Shown here one piece after another: positions 20,491-28,872 of a DNA stretch of 64,000 bases (within the stretch, counting starts at the first letter, position 1; each line of letters starts with the position of its first letter). Source of the stretch: Halopseudomonas litoralis (GTDB taxonomy: Bacteria; Pseudomonadota; Gammaproteobacteria; Pseudomonadales; Pseudomonadaceae); the NCBI RefSeq assembly GCF_900105005.1, contig NZ_LT629748.1, positions 620,001 to 684,000 on the forward strand, read 5' to 3'. The position numbers and the translations under genes are program-made. The notes under the pieces are model-generated. The model saw only the letters and a list, made by a program, of their open reading frames with translations, made no database searches and was not told where the DNA came from.

Positions 20491-21290
20491 AGCCGCGGCA
20501 GCAGCAACAAGGCGTGGCGCTGATCACCGCGCTACTGGTGATGGCACTGGCGGTGGTTGCCGCAGTGGGCATGGCCATGCGCGGACAGGCGGATATTCGC
20601 CGTACCAGTGCGGTGTTTGAACGGGATTTTTCACGCCAGGTGGCACTGGGTGCCGAGAATATGGTGTTGCAGTTGCTGGAGCGGGCCGAGGGGCCGGAGG
20701 ACTTGCTGTGGGATACCTGCCTGTCGCCGGCGTTGCCCTTCGAGGTGGATGGCGTGCGCCTGGAGGCGACGCTGAATGATATGCGCTGTCGTTACAATCT
20801 GAATGCACTGGCCGGCGCAGATGAAACCGAGCAGGGCTATTTTGCCCGTCTGGTCGACCAGGTAGGCCAGCAGAGCGGCGTGCAGATGCCCTCCGGTGTG
20901 CAACTGGCGATGGCGGTGAGTGACTGGATGAATCCCGAATCGGATGATCCTGTCTATCGGCTGGAAACCCCGGCCAGGGTCTCCGGCAACCGGCCGATGG
21001 TGGCGGCATCGGAACTGAACAGCGTCAGTGGCATGACGGCGGAGGCCTGGCAGACACTGGCACCCTGGGTAACCGCTTACCCGGGAACCGCCAGCCCCAT
21101 TGATCTGGAGCGCAGCCCGGAACTGATGCAGGACGTGTTCGCTGACCGGCCCGCCGGTGAGAGTGCGCCCTGGTTCATGCGTCTGCAGATCATGGCGGAG
21201 TTTGCCAATCGACGGTTTTATCAATGCACTTTGCTGGATGCACCCAATGGAAAAGTGGTTCTCAGAGAACAAACGGCCTGCGAGCCTTAG
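20487..21290 (+). CDS. gspK: Type II secretion system pseudopilus tip protein K
   Basis: 267-residue pseudopilin. Leader KPRQQQQG followed by VALITALLVMALAVVAAVGMAM; position +5 is Thr rather than Glu, which is characteristic of the GspK tip subunit. The body contains RYNLNALAG and the SAM-like insertion (ELNSVSGMTAEAW). It is shorter than the commonest GspK (about 320 residues). The start is GTG at 20487, overlapping gspJ. Confidence 0.9.
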   Translation: MKPRQQQQGVALITALLVMALAVVAAVGMAMRGQADIRRTSAVFERDFSRQVALGAENMVLQLLERAEGPEDLLWDTCLSPALPFEVDGVRLEATLNDMRCRYNLNALAGADETEQGYFARLVDQVGQQSGVQMPSGVQLAMAVSDWMNPESDDPVYRLETPARVSGNRPMVAASELNSVSGMTAEAWQTLAPWVTAYPGTASPIDLERSPELMQDVFADRPAGESAPWFMRLQIMAEFANRRFYQCTLLDAPNGKVVLREQTACEP

Positions 21291-21298
21291 GATCAGAC

Positions 21299-22534
21299 AT
21301 GCTGATAGTGCTATTACCTGAATCACCAGGGATCGAGACGCTCGAGCCGCCCCGGTTGCACTGGTGGCGCACCGGTCGTGAGGGTACGCCTGAAGAGTCC
21401 GGACAGAACAGCCTGGCCCAGTTACGCAGCCGCTTCCCAGCCGAACGTCTGCGCGCTCTGGCCCCGGCCACCGAAGTGAATCTGTACCGCATCGCCATAC
21501 CGGTGCGCAGCGCTTCGGCAGCCCGCGCCGCGCTGCCCTATGCGCTGGAGGATCAACTGGGCCAGGAGCTGGAAGAGCTGCACTTGGTGGCTGGTCCGCG
21601 TCGAGCGGATGGGCGTTATGCGGCCGCCGTCACCGAGCAGCGTCATATGGCGGCCTGGCTGGACAGCTGTCATGCAGCCGGTTGGCGGCTGGAAGCGCTG
21701 TTACCGCAAGCCAGTCTGCACGATGATATGGCACCGACGGCAGGGCTGCGGGTGCAGCCTTCGCCCTGGCCGGCCGAGGTCGATAGAGCGCTGGTAACCA
21801 GCGCCGATCAGGAACCGGTATTGATCGAAACCGGCATGCTCGGGTTCTGGCTGAAGCAGCGTCTGGCGCAGCTCGATGAGCAGCAGCGGATACTGGAGCT
21901 GAGCGGCTATGAACTAGCCAAGATGGGGCTGTCAGAAGCGGACTGTCAGCTGCAGCAAGCGGAACTGATCCCGCCGCTGGACGCGGCGCTCAAGCGCTGT
22001 CAGCAACCGGCTCGGGTACTGAACCTGCTTTGCGGCCCCTACACCAACGGCATGGCCACGCTGCCTTGGCGCAAGCTGCGGCCGGTGATGATTGCGGCAG
22101 GCGTGCTGCTGACGGTGCTGGTTGGTCAGTTGGTGATTGAGGGCATGTTGTTATCCAGCGAGCGCGAGCGGCTGGTGACGGAAATTGATCAGCTTTTCGA
22201 CAGGACCCTGCCGAAAAGCCGGCGGGTTGATCCGGTCACCCAGTTCCGCCAGGCACTGGCCGGCGGCACGGCGCAGTCCAGTCAGGGCAGCACCGGCAGC
22301 CTGTTGTATGAGGTTCTGGCGGTCGTGGGCGAAGGTAAAGGAGGGCAGATCAAGCAGTTTCGCGCGACGCCAACCGAGGTAGAGCTGGAACTGCAGCTGC
22401 CGTCATTCGCTGAGCTGGAAAGTATTCGCAGCAAACTGGCCGCCGGAACGGGGATGAGCGAGACCTTGCAGGGCGCTGATTCAGGCAATGATGGGGTTAC
22501 CGCCCGACTTCGGGTACAAAGAGGTGGATCATGA
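21299..22534 (+). CDS. gspL: Type II secretion system platform protein L
   Basis: 411-residue bitopic protein that ties the GspE ATPase to the membrane platform. The N-terminal actin-like cytoplasmic domain (RIAIPVRSASAARAALPYALEDQLGQELEELHLV) is followed by one transmembrane helix (VMIAAGVLLTVLVGQLVIEG) and a periplasmic ferredoxin-like domain. ATG 21299 is preferred over the longer frame beginning inside gspK; AGGATCAG precedes it. Confidence 0.92.
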   Translation: MLIVLLPESPGIETLEPPRLHWWRTGREGTPEESGQNSLAQLRSRFPAERLRALAPATEVNLYRIAIPVRSASAARAALPYALEDQLGQELEELHLVAGPRRADGRYAAAVTEQRHMAAWLDSCHAAGWRLEALLPQASLHDDMAPTAGLRVQPSPWPAEVDRALVTSADQEPVLIETGMLGFWLKQRLAQLDEQQRILELSGYELAKMGLSEADCQLQQAELIPPLDAALKRCQQPARVLNLLCGPYTNGMATLPWRKLRPVMIAAGVLLTVLVGQLVIEGMLLSSERERLVTEIDQLFDRTLPKSRRVDPVTQFRQALAGGTAQSSQGSTGSLLYEVLAVVGEGKGGQIKQFRATPTEVELELQLPSFAELESIRSKLAAGTGMSETLQGADSGNDGVTARLRVQRGGS

Positions 22535-23016
22535 ATGCCTGGTGGGCGGGGCTGGCCCCGCGTGAACGTGCGGTGCTGATCGGCGGTGGCCTGCTGCTGT
22601 CGATACTGGTGATCTGGTTGCTGGTCTGGGAACCGCTGACGCAGAAGCGCGAGCAGCAGCGGGTGGATATCAGCGCGCTGACGGCGGATCTGACCTGGAT
22701 GCAACAGGTAGCCGGGCAGGTCAAACGGCAGGGCGCGCAGCAGAGCAGTCAGAGCGGGGGTGTGGCGGCGGGTGGTTCGGTGCTGACCTTGGTGGAGGTA
22801 TCGGCCAGTGCCGCAGGTATCCGCGAATCCATGGAGCGCGTGCAGCCTGAAGGGCAGGGCGCTCGTGTGTGGTTCAACGAGATGAGCTTTGATGCGTTGC
22901 TGGTGTGGCTGGCCGAGCTGGAACAGCGTCATGGTTTACAGGTCAGCCAGCTCGCGGTGGACGCGGGAACGGCACCGGGCCAGGTGTCGGCCCGAGTGAA
23001 AGTGGAGCCGCGCTGA
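22531..23016 (+). CDS. gspM: Type II secretion system protein M
   Basis: 161-residue bitopic platform protein: short cytoplasmic N-terminus (WWAGLAPRERAVL), one helix (IGGGLLLSILVIWLLVW) and a periplasmic ferredoxin-like domain (VWFNEMSFDALLVWLAELEQRHGL). It overlaps gspL (ATGA) and gspN (TGATG). Confidence 0.92.
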   Translation: MNAWWAGLAPRERAVLIGGGLLLSILVIWLLVWEPLTQKREQQRVDISALTADLTWMQQVAGQVKRQGAQQSSQSGGVAAGGSVLTLVEVSASAAGIRESMERVQPEGQGARVWFNEMSFDALLVWLAELEQRHGLQVSQLAVDAGTAPGQVSARVKVEPR

Positions 23017-23771
23017 TGATCAAAGGTTGGAACATCAAGACGATGGTGGTCTGCGCGCTGCTGTTGTATGTGCTCATGCTGCTGTGGAATCTGCCTGCGG
23101 CATTTGTCTGGAAGCGACTGGAGGGACAGTTGCCAGCGCCGGTGACCTTGCATGGGCTGACCGGTACGCTGTGGTTCGGGCAGGTGGCCCGCATGGAAGT
23201 GGATGGTATCGATCAGGGGCGGCTCAGCTGGGATTGGTTGCCGTCCCGATTGCTGCATGGCCAGATCGGCCTCGATCTGCTCTGGCAACCGCGTAACGGC
23301 AGGGTCAACGCGCAACTGCACGTCGGTCCGGGTTCGCTGACCATCAGCCAGATCAACGGTACGCTCGACGCGGCGAGCATGGCGGCCATCAATAACGCGC
23401 CCTTTGTCCTGCGTGGCGTCTGGCTACTGGATGTGCCCGAGCTGGAACTGAAGGATTTCGAATCGGTGGTTGCAGCCAATGGTCGCCTGGTATGGCAGGA
23501 TGCGGCGGGCGGTTTGCCGCAGGCAATGCCGTTCGGGCATCTGACCGCAACACTGGAGAACGCAGACGGCTGGTTGCTGCTCAACCTGCAGGACCAGGGC
23601 GGCCCGCTGGGGCTGATGGGTGACGCGCGCTGGCGTCCCGGGCAACCGATGAAACTCAACGTGCAATTACAGGCGCGGCCGGATGCCGAGCGTGGGCTGG
23701 CTGATGGTCTGAGGCTGCTTGGCCAACCGAATGCGCAGGGCTGGGTCAGCTGGCGCGCGCAATTACAGTGA
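23016..23771 (+). CDS. gspN: Type II secretion system protein N
   Basis: 251-residue GspN with an N-terminal membrane anchor (MVVCALLLYVLMLLWNLPA) and a beta-rich periplasmic body including the WLPSRLLHGQIGLDLLW segment. The start at 23016 overlaps the gspM stop by one base. GspN occurs only in some T2SS operons and its role there is poorly defined. Confidence 0.88.
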   Translation: MIKGWNIKTMVVCALLLYVLMLLWNLPAAFVWKRLEGQLPAPVTLHGLTGTLWFGQVARMEVDGIDQGRLSWDWLPSRLLHGQIGLDLLWQPRNGRVNAQLHVGPGSLTISQINGTLDAASMAAINNAPFVLRGVWLLDVPELELKDFESVVAANGRLVWQDAAGGLPQAMPFGHLTATLENADGWLLLNLQDQGGPLGLMGDARWRPGQPMKLNVQLQARPDAERGLADGLRLLGQPNAQGWVSWRAQLQ

Positions 23772-23806
23772 AATGGAACAACGGCCATGATGGCAGGGGA
23801 TATCTG

Positions 23807-24421
23807 ATGCGTTTATTTGTGGTGCTGATGTTGCTGACCGGGCTGACGGGGTGCGCGGGAATGGGCTCATCGCAGCAGACTGAGGCAGGTTTGGTCGATG
23901 CGCGGGCCAAGATCAGCATGGGCCGCTGCGATAATGGATTGGTTGCTGATCTGCGCCGGCACAAGGCGCCGGAGCTTGAGCAGCAGGCGGCCTATATCTG
24001 CCTGCAACAGGGCGAAGTGGTGGCAGTTGAAGCCTTGCTCGAGGATTACCGCAAGCGGCATGTCGATCCGCCCTACCCGGATTACTCCGCCTACCTGATG
24101 ACGCTTGCGCAATATGCCCGGTTTGAGATGACTGAAGATGATGACGCACTGCGGCTGAAGGAGGGGCGCAAGGTTCATGCTCTGTTCTCCGAGTTTGTCA
24201 GTGATTTTCCTGATTCCGACTACCGCGCCGAAATCGCTCCCCGGTTGAATGAGCTGCTGGAGAAGATGGCGAAGGCCGAGTACCGATTGGCACTGCAAGC
24301 CATCGAAGCCGGCGACACGCAGATCGGCCAGCAGCGCATGCGCTATATCGCCCGATACTACCCCCACACCGCCCCCGGTCGAGACGCCAACGCTTGGCTG
24401 GACCAGCACGAGGAACGATAG
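23807..24421 (+). CDS. Small lipoprotein with BamD/TPR-like body, last gene of the gsp operon
   Basis: 204 residues from ATG 23807 (GGGGATATCTG upstream); an upstream in-frame ATG at 23768 overlaps gspN. Signal peptide and lipobox (FVVLMLLTGLTGCAG) predict a lipid-anchored periplasmic protein. The body is alpha-helical with TPR/BamD-like features (HALFSEFVSDFPDSDYRAEIAPRLNELLEKMAKAEYRLALQAIEAGD, read in pieces, and RYIARYYPHTAPGRDA). I do not recognise a named family. Its place after gspN suggests an outer-membrane accessory such as a secretin-assembly lipoprotein (pilotin role), which is inference. Paralogy with BamD is the main alternative. Confidence 0.72.
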   Translation: MRLFVVLMLLTGLTGCAGMGSSQQTEAGLVDARAKISMGRCDNGLVADLRRHKAPELEQQAAYICLQQGEVVAVEALLEDYRKRHVDPPYPDYSAYLMTLAQYARFEMTEDDDALRLKEGRKVHALFSEFVSDFPDSDYRAEIAPRLNELLEKMAKAEYRLALQAIEAGDTQIGQQRMRYIARYYPHTAPGRDANAWLDQHEER

Positions 24422-24478
24422 AGGCATATCACCCCGAGGCGGGTCTCTTACAACAGCGCGCGACGGTTTTGGGGAGCA

Positions 24479-24508
24479 GGCCTGTTCGCGGCCAAGGCCG
24501 CTTACCTG
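24479..24508. repeat. REP-like palindrome
   Basis: GCGGCC-AA-GGCCGC (24488-24501) embedded in CCTGTTCGCGGCCAAGG...CTTACCTG resembles Pseudomonas extragenic palindromes (TTCGCGG...CCGCT core). Only a single copy is seen in this window. Confidence 0.45.
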
Positions 24509-24812
24509 AACCATGGTTATCCGAGGCTTTTGCGAAAAAGGGTGTGATGTGGGGACAGTCTGCGGGCGGGTTCGTCAATAGCTGATGCCAAGTTTTGGCC
24601 CGGTTTTTTACGCGATTTTGAGATATTGGCGCTTGACATTGTGCACAGTCAAAGGGCGCTCCTTTAGATCTGTGCGAGAACTGAGCTATAAGTCCCTGAT
24701 ATATCAAGCTCTAGTCTAACCTATTGATTTTATTGGTAAAAATTGTTGGTTATATTTTAACCATTCTAACTCGCAGCCATGTATTTCATGCTGTGGAACG
24801 AGTTTTAGGCAG

Positions 24813-24849
24813 GCTATCCACAGAGTTTTCCACAGGTTTTGTGGATAGC
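24813..24849. repeat. DnaA-box-like inverted repeat cluster
   Basis: Perfect 10-bp arms GCTATCCACA (24813-24822) and TGTGGATAGC (24840-24849) flank TTTTCCACA (24826-24834). Each arm is one mismatch from the DnaA box TTATCCACA, and the central 9-mer fits TTWTNCACA. An AT-rich stretch (about 24700-24770) lies just upstream. No gene is visible in 24422-24883. Confidence 0.6.
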
Positions 24850-24883
24850 TTGCCCAAGCCCCGATAGCGTCACGGTTGTGGGC

Positions 24884-25801
24884 TCAGATTCCCTGAGGAA
24901 TGTCTTCTCCGCCCAGCGCAGTGGTCAGCGCCGGCAGCAGTTCTGACAAGGTGCGGGACATGATGATGAAGCTGGCATCGAGCTGGCCGGCCATGTCATC
25001 GCCGCCCTGGTCGTCGGCTTCGTCACGCAGCAATTCCTCAAAACGCAGGCGTTTGACCGCCAGCTTGTCGTCCAGAGTGAAGGACAGCTTGTCATGCCAA
25101 TGCAACGCCAGCTGGCTGACCTGCTTGCCGACAGTCAGGTGCTGTTGGATTTCGTCGCTGGACAGGTCCTGACGCTTGCAACGAATCACACCGCCATCTT
25201 CACCTGTGTCGCGCAGTTCACATTCATCGGAGATCAGCAGGCCTTCCGGCGCCTGGCCGCTCTTGACCCAGTCGGTCATGCACGCGGCGGGCGCCATTTT
25301 CACGTTCATCGGGCGCACCGGCAGGCTGCCAGTGCCTTCGCGCAGCAAGCTGAGCAGGTCTTCGGCACGTTTGGCGCTTGAAGTATCCACTACAATCCAG
25401 CCTTCCTTCGGTGCGATGCAGGCGAGGGTGGTCTGGGTGCGGGTGAAGGCGCGCGGGAGCAGCGACATGATGATGTCGTCCTTTAGCGTGTCGCGTTCCT
25501 TCTTGTAGATCTTGCGAGCGTCGCGGGCTTCGATTTCTTCAACCTTTTCGGCCAGGGCATCCTTTACTACGCTGCCGGGCAGAATGCGTTCCTCTTTGCG
25601 CAGCGCGATCAGCCAGTAGCCATCACCGACCTGCAGCAGGTTTTCGGAATGACGTCCGAAGGGCGTGGTCCAGCCCAGGGTGTGGGTTTCCTGGCTGGCG
25701 CAGGGGCGGGCGGGGCGCTCCTCAAGAGCGGCGAGCAGTTCTGCTTCGGTGAAGGGGACATCCTGGCTGAAACGGTAGAGCAATAGATTACGAAACCACA
25801 T
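24884..25801 (-). CDS. rdgC: Recombination-associated protein RdgC
   Basis: 305-residue ring-forming, non-specific DNA-binding protein that modulates RecA-dependent recombination. The start at 25801 ([14 protein letters not shown]) matches the family N-terminus and usual length; the frame extends 17 codons further upstream without support. Characteristic segments: [71 protein letters not shown]. It stands alone, convergent to the gsp operon. Confidence 0.96.
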   Translation of the reverse strand: MWFRNLLLYRFSQDVPFTEAELLAALEERPARPCASQETHTLGWTTPFGRHSENLLQVGDGYWLIALRKEERILPGSVVKDALAEKVEEIEARDARKIYKKERDTLKDDIIMSLLPRAFTRTQTTLACIAPKEGWIVVDTSSAKRAEDLLSLLREGTGSLPVRPMNVKMAPAACMTDWVKSGQAPEGLLISDECELRDTGEDGGVIRCKRQDLSSDEIQQHLTVGKQVSQLALHWHDKLSFTLDDKLAVKRLRFEELLRDEADDQGGDDMAGQLDASFIIMSRTLSELLPALTTALGGEDIPQGI

Positions 25802-25939
25802 GGGTAGTCCTTGTGAAGGTGCGTGGATGAAAGAGCTTGAAAGGGCGGGCATTATTGCGCGTGAAAGCCTTTTCAGCCAGTCCTGGCCGACGGCTGCATA
25901 ACGTATTGAAAGAAAGCGAGAATTTTTTCACAAAAGCTA

Positions 25940-25968
25940 TTGCCAGAAGCAAAAAACCTGCCTAGAAT
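25940..25968 (+). promoter_or_regulatory. Sigma70 promoter of the tRNA-Val/tRNA-Asp transcript
   Basis: TTGCCA (25940-25945), a 17-bp spacer and TAGAAT (25963-25968), followed by a GC-rich discriminator (GCGCCCC) typical of stable-RNA promoters, 22 bp before tRNA-Val. Confidence 0.75.
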
Positions 25969-25990
25969 GCGCCCCACTTCGAGAGTAAAC

Positions 25991-26066
25991 GGGTGATTAG
26001 CTCAGCTGGGAGAGCATCTGCCTTACAAGCAGAGGGTCGGCGGTTCGATCCCGTCATCACCCACCA
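25991..26066 (+). tRNA. tRNA-Val (anticodon UAC)
   Basis: 76 nt with encoded CCA. Acceptor GGGTGAT (25991-25997) pairs with ATCACCC (26056-26062). Anticodon stem TCTGC/GCAGA encloses CTTACAA, placing TAC at 26024-26026. T-arm GGTTCGATCC. Confidence 0.97.
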
Positions 26067-26079
26067 CTCGAGGTAACGC

Positions 26080-26156
26080 GCAGTGGTAGTTCAGTTGGTT
26101 AGAATACCGGCCTGTCACGCCGGGGGTCGCGGGTTCGAGTCCCGTCCACTGCGCCA
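26080..26156 (+). tRNA. tRNA-Asp (anticodon GUC)
   Basis: 77 nt with encoded CCA. Acceptor GCAGTGG pairs with CCACTGC; anticodon loop CTGTCAC gives GTC at 26114-26116; T-arm GGTTCGAGTCC. It lies 13 bp after tRNA-Val on the same transcript and directly borders the mobile region. No second copy of its 3' end was seen in the window. Confidence 0.97.
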
Positions 26157-26160
26157 TATT

Positions 26161-26198
26161 AAAAAGCCCTTAGCTTGTTGAAAGCTAAGGGCTTTTTT
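26161..26198 (+). terminator. Intrinsic terminator of the tRNA operon
   Basis: AAGCCCTTAGCT pairs with AGCTAAGGGCTT around TGTTGAA, followed by a T-run (TTTTTTCGTTTTTT). Confidence 0.93.
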
Positions 26199-26216
26199 CG
26201 TTTTTTAGGTTTGGTT

Positions 26217-26715
26217 TTATGATGTTGGCCTGCGAGTAATTTTGACTCTGTGACTAGGGCGTGACCAAATCGTGACTGCTCCCCCTAGAAAGCCGGTGTT
26301 CATTGCCACAAAGACCTTGGCCTTGCGCACCTCACCGGTAGAGCGGCCCGCCACAGGCACAGTAGGGCCACAGTAATCGATAAAGATCTTCTCGCGCGCG
26401 GTGGGCCTGGCGAATGCTGCGGCGGTGCCTGCCACGCCAGAGCCGGTAGTGATGGCAGTACTGGCTGTAGCGATACGCGTTGTCGCCGTGGCGTTCTACA
26501 TACTCGGCCCAGAGCAGTTGCAAGGTGACGCCTTTGGTCTTGAGCTCTTGATGAACCTGGAAGTAATCGGGCTCGGCAAAGCGTGACGGTGGTGCCTTGG
26601 CCGAGAACGGCAGCGCGTGCAGCCGAATCTCGTCCAAGTCCTTCGGCAGTGGCCAGGTAACGCCCTGGATCTGGGCCCGGCTAACGTACTTGCCGACCAT
26701 TTGACGGTTTCTCAT
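26217..26715 (-). pseudogene. IS21-family transposase (IstA) remnant, frameshifted
   Basis: Two minus-strand frames together read as an internal piece of an IstA: RNRQMVGKYVSRAQIQGVTWPLPKDLDE...FSQYCHHYRLW-type residues (26332-26715), then a frameshift into REKIFIDYCGPTVPVAGRSTGEVRKAKVFV (26217-26435), the start of the DDE core. Both the N-terminal helix-turn-helix and most of the catalytic domain are missing. It differs from the two other IstA proteins in the window. Its right end abuts a fecR fragment. Confidence 0.8.
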
Positions 26716-27054
26716 CAGGGCAGCAACTTTCAGTTAAGTAGCAATCAGCAGATCAGCTACAGCGAGCAATCGCATAGCGAACCAGTCGAGGTCAATACCC
26801 AAGCGGTTACCGCTTGGCGACAGCGTTTGCTGATTTTTGAAAATGAAACACTGGCGCATGTCACCAATGAACTCAACCGCTACTATTCCGGCAGAATTAT
26901 GTTGATGAATGAAAAGCTGGGCCAGCGCAGAGTGCAGGCCCGTTTCAAGCTCTACCAGCTCTCCGACGTCGCCGGGCTGATTCGCAATGCCTATGGCGCA
27001 AAAGTCAGACAGCTGCCGGCGGGTGTGGTGTTGGTTGGTTGGTTGGTTGGTTGA
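26716..27054 (+). pseudogene. FecR-family anti-sigma/sensor protein, C-terminal remnant
   Basis: From the junction near 26716 the plus frame reads as the C-terminal third of a FecR protein: VNTQAVTAWRQRLLIFENETL, VTNELNRYYSGRIML, YQLSDVAGLIRNAYGAKVRQLPAGVVLVG. The DNA-upstream part, including the cytoplasmic anti-sigma domain and membrane helix, is replaced by the IS21 remnant; the upstream open frame from 26617 is antisense to that remnant. No ECF sigma factor or TonB receptor gene is nearby. Confidence 0.8.
27031..27053. repeat. (TTGG)n tetranucleotide tract at the fecR remnant 3' end
   Basis: Five perfect TTGG units (27031-27050) plus TTG, encoding VGWLVG just before the stop. Such tracts can change length by slippage, but the host gene is already broken. 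Confidence 0.85.
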
Positions 27055-27089
27055 GGGTGATTCAGGGCAGATCCAACCCGGTACTATGC

Positions 27090-27851
27090 TTACTCGTCTG
27101 GTAGCAAACGAGCCAGCTTTTTCAACGCCGTTTCGGCGACCTCAAGCTCTTGCTCCGCCGCATCGGCCCATTTCTGGGCCAGTGACTCCAGTTCGTCTTC
27201 CTGCTGCACTCGAAGGCACCATTGAAAGTGATCATGCCATGCGCCGAGCGCAGCTTGAGCCTTCTTCAGTGACGCAGCTGCATCATTCGGCAGTGGCGAT
27301 AATGAGGGGAAAGCGTCGGTAAGATAGCGGGTGCGTTTTACCAGTATGCGCAACTGATGTCGGTCGAGCTCAGCATCATGCACCCCCGCATGCAGCTTCC
27401 TGATTTGCCGGTTCAGCGCTTTGCTGATAGTACGCTTGAGCTCAGCTGAGTCATCACCGAGTCTGGATCGGGCAAACGCGGCAGGCCATTGGTCAAGCTC
27501 GGCAAACAGGTGCTGCATCTCCGGCGCTTGGGTAATCTGCTGATATTCAGTCTCCAACGAAGCACGCCTTGTGCCCGCCAGCGCCGAATAGCCCTGCTTT
27601 TGCAACTCAACGATCAGCACTTCCAGATCTCGCGTCGGAGTCGTCAGTCGACCAACCGCAGCGGTGGCCTCGCGCAAAGCATGGTTTTCAGGTAACGAGC
27701 GGAGAGGGCCTATTAAGCTGCGGATACGCCTGACAGCGATGCGCAAATCGTGCAGCGCCTCATCATCCGAATTCTTCTCTAGCCGCCTGTAAGCCTTATG
27801 TAGAGCTGTTGCGAGGTTTTGGATTTCTGCAACATACTGGCCTAGGAACAT
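27090..27851 (-). CDS. CHAD-domain protein
   Basis: 253 residues from ATG 27851 (GGTGGGGCTGAAT upstream; an in-frame GTG at 27863 is possible). The alpha-helical CHAD domain is shown by conserved basic/His positions: LHDLRIAVRRIRSLIGPLR near residue 35 and RHQLRILVKRTRYLTDAF near residue 165. CHAD domains bind inorganic polyphosphate in characterised cases. No CYTH/triphosphatase partner is fused or adjacent. Single gene. Confidence 0.88.
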   Translation of the reverse strand: MFLGQYVAEIQNLATALHKAYRRLEKNSDDEALHDLRIAVRRIRSLIGPLRSLPENHALREATAAVGRLTTPTRDLEVLIVELQKQGYSALAGTRRASLETEYQQITQAPEMQHLFAELDQWPAAFARSRLGDDSAELKRTISKALNRQIRKLHAGVHDAELDRHQLRILVKRTRYLTDAFPSLSPLPNDAAASLKKAQAALGAWHDHFQWCLRVQQEDELESLAQKWADAAEQELEVAETALKKLARLLPDE

Positions 27852-27931
27852 ATTCAGCCCCACCCAGCATTTGAAGTGAATGCCATGAGGCTAGCAGGGA
27901 TTCAGCGAAGCGGTACCTGAGCTAAGTCAAT

Positions 27932-28085
27932 TCATGACGCCGCGCAACTCGCCGGGATCGACCTGACACTGAACGCCCGGTACGGACTCAACGACCGGTT
28001 CGTTTTAGCGTAACTGACCGCTGGCAACCTGCTGCTTGAGCGCTTGCACATAGCGGCGGATGCTCCGGTCTGATACCGCCAGGTG
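27932..28085 (-). pseudogene. IS21 istA fragment homologous to the intact element at 38845-41296
   Basis: The stretch is about 85% identical by eye to 40752-40905 inside the intact istA (shared blocks include GGGATCGACCTG, CACTGAACGCCCGG, ACTCAACGACCGGTTCGT and GCGGATGCTCCGGTC). In-frame stops and the lack of flanking transposase sequence show it is a relic. The rest of 27864-28296 contains no supported gene. Confidence 0.8.
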
Positions 28086-28296
28086 GCTAAAGAGAACATT
28101 CCTCCGGCAAAGATTGAAGAATGGAATACTCGCCAGCCCCGCTTGCCAACTGGCTTCCCACTACATAGTGCATCCTAAAATCTGGCTCTGACCTGCCGGC
28201 CTACATTCGATCATCACAGTGGGCTCCTGACGCCGTTCTCATCTGTCTCCCATAAAGCCAAGCGTCCCACTTTTCTCCGCCTTGCCTTGGTGCGTT

Positions 28297-28518
28297 TCAA
28301 AGTAGTTGTTGGTCAGCGTGCTCCACCACCTCAAACAACTCCCCCACCTGAATATCCAAATACCGACACAGCTGGTCGATTACATCCAGCTCCACCCGCG
28401 TTGCGGTTTCATTGTACAGCCGGTGCAGAGTATTCCGGTTGATATCCGTGTCACGGGCCACTTCAGCAATTTTTTGCTTCCGCTCGCCCAAGATTCTAGA
28501 AAGGTGGCATTTGATCAT
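28297..28518 (-). CDS. Small Xre/Cro-type helix-turn-helix regulator
   Basis: 73 residues from ATG 28518, chosen because AAAGAGAGGCTTT precedes it and the HTH starts at once (MIKCHLSRILGERKQKIAEVARDTDINRNTLHRLYNETATR). The HTH spans about residues 12-45; the C-terminal LDVIDQLCRYLDIQVGELFE is typical of short Xre proteins of this type. Divergent from the excisionase-like gene at 28646, so it probably controls the integrase module through the 127-bp shared region. Confidence 0.85.
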   Translation of the reverse strand: MIKCHLSRILGERKQKIAEVARDTDINRNTLHRLYNETATRVELDVIDQLCRYLDIQVGELFEVVEHADQQLL

Positions 28519-28645
28519 AAAGCCTCTCTTTGGTGCAAAAAGACCTGCAGTAGTGAAAAAGTGCTTGCAATAGGTTTTGTGTGTGCTAAATTCTCTCCTG
28601 TAGGTCATTTGATTCTTCTGAAGAGAAAAAAGCGAGGAAAGCATT

Positions 28646-28861
28646 ATGGCACATACCTATCTGACTACTGAAGAGCTGTCGGCTCGGATCAAGTATGACG
28701 TTCGCACCATCCGCCAATGCCTGAAGGATGCGGTTCTGCATGATGGGGTTCATTACATTCGCCCCTTTGGAGGACGGAAAATCCTGTTCATCTGGGAGCG
28801 GGTCGAAGAAACGATGCTGCAAGGCGATGCCGCGCATCAGATCATTAAGAATCTGCAATAA
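28646..28861 (+). CDS. Excisionase/AlpA-like small DNA-binding protein
   Basis: 71 residues: YLTTEELSARIKYDVRTIRQCLKDAVLHDGVHYIRPFGGRKILFIWERVEE is a winged-helix MerR/Xis-like (HTH_17) fold. GAGGAAAGCATT precedes the ATG; the integrase gene follows after 11 bp. The position directly before a tyrosine integrase supports a recombination-directionality or activator role, which is inference. Confidence 0.82.
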   Translation: MAHTYLTTEELSARIKYDVRTIRQCLKDAVLHDGVHYIRPFGGRKILFIWERVEETMLQGDAAHQIIKNLQ

Positions 28862-28872
28862 AGGAGGCTGTC

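Noticed and set aside
26130..26160. tRNA-Asp 3' end as attachment site for the integrase at 28873
   Set aside because: No duplicated copy of the tRNA 3' end was found in the window, and an IS21 remnant lies between tRNA and integrase, so the link is unproven.
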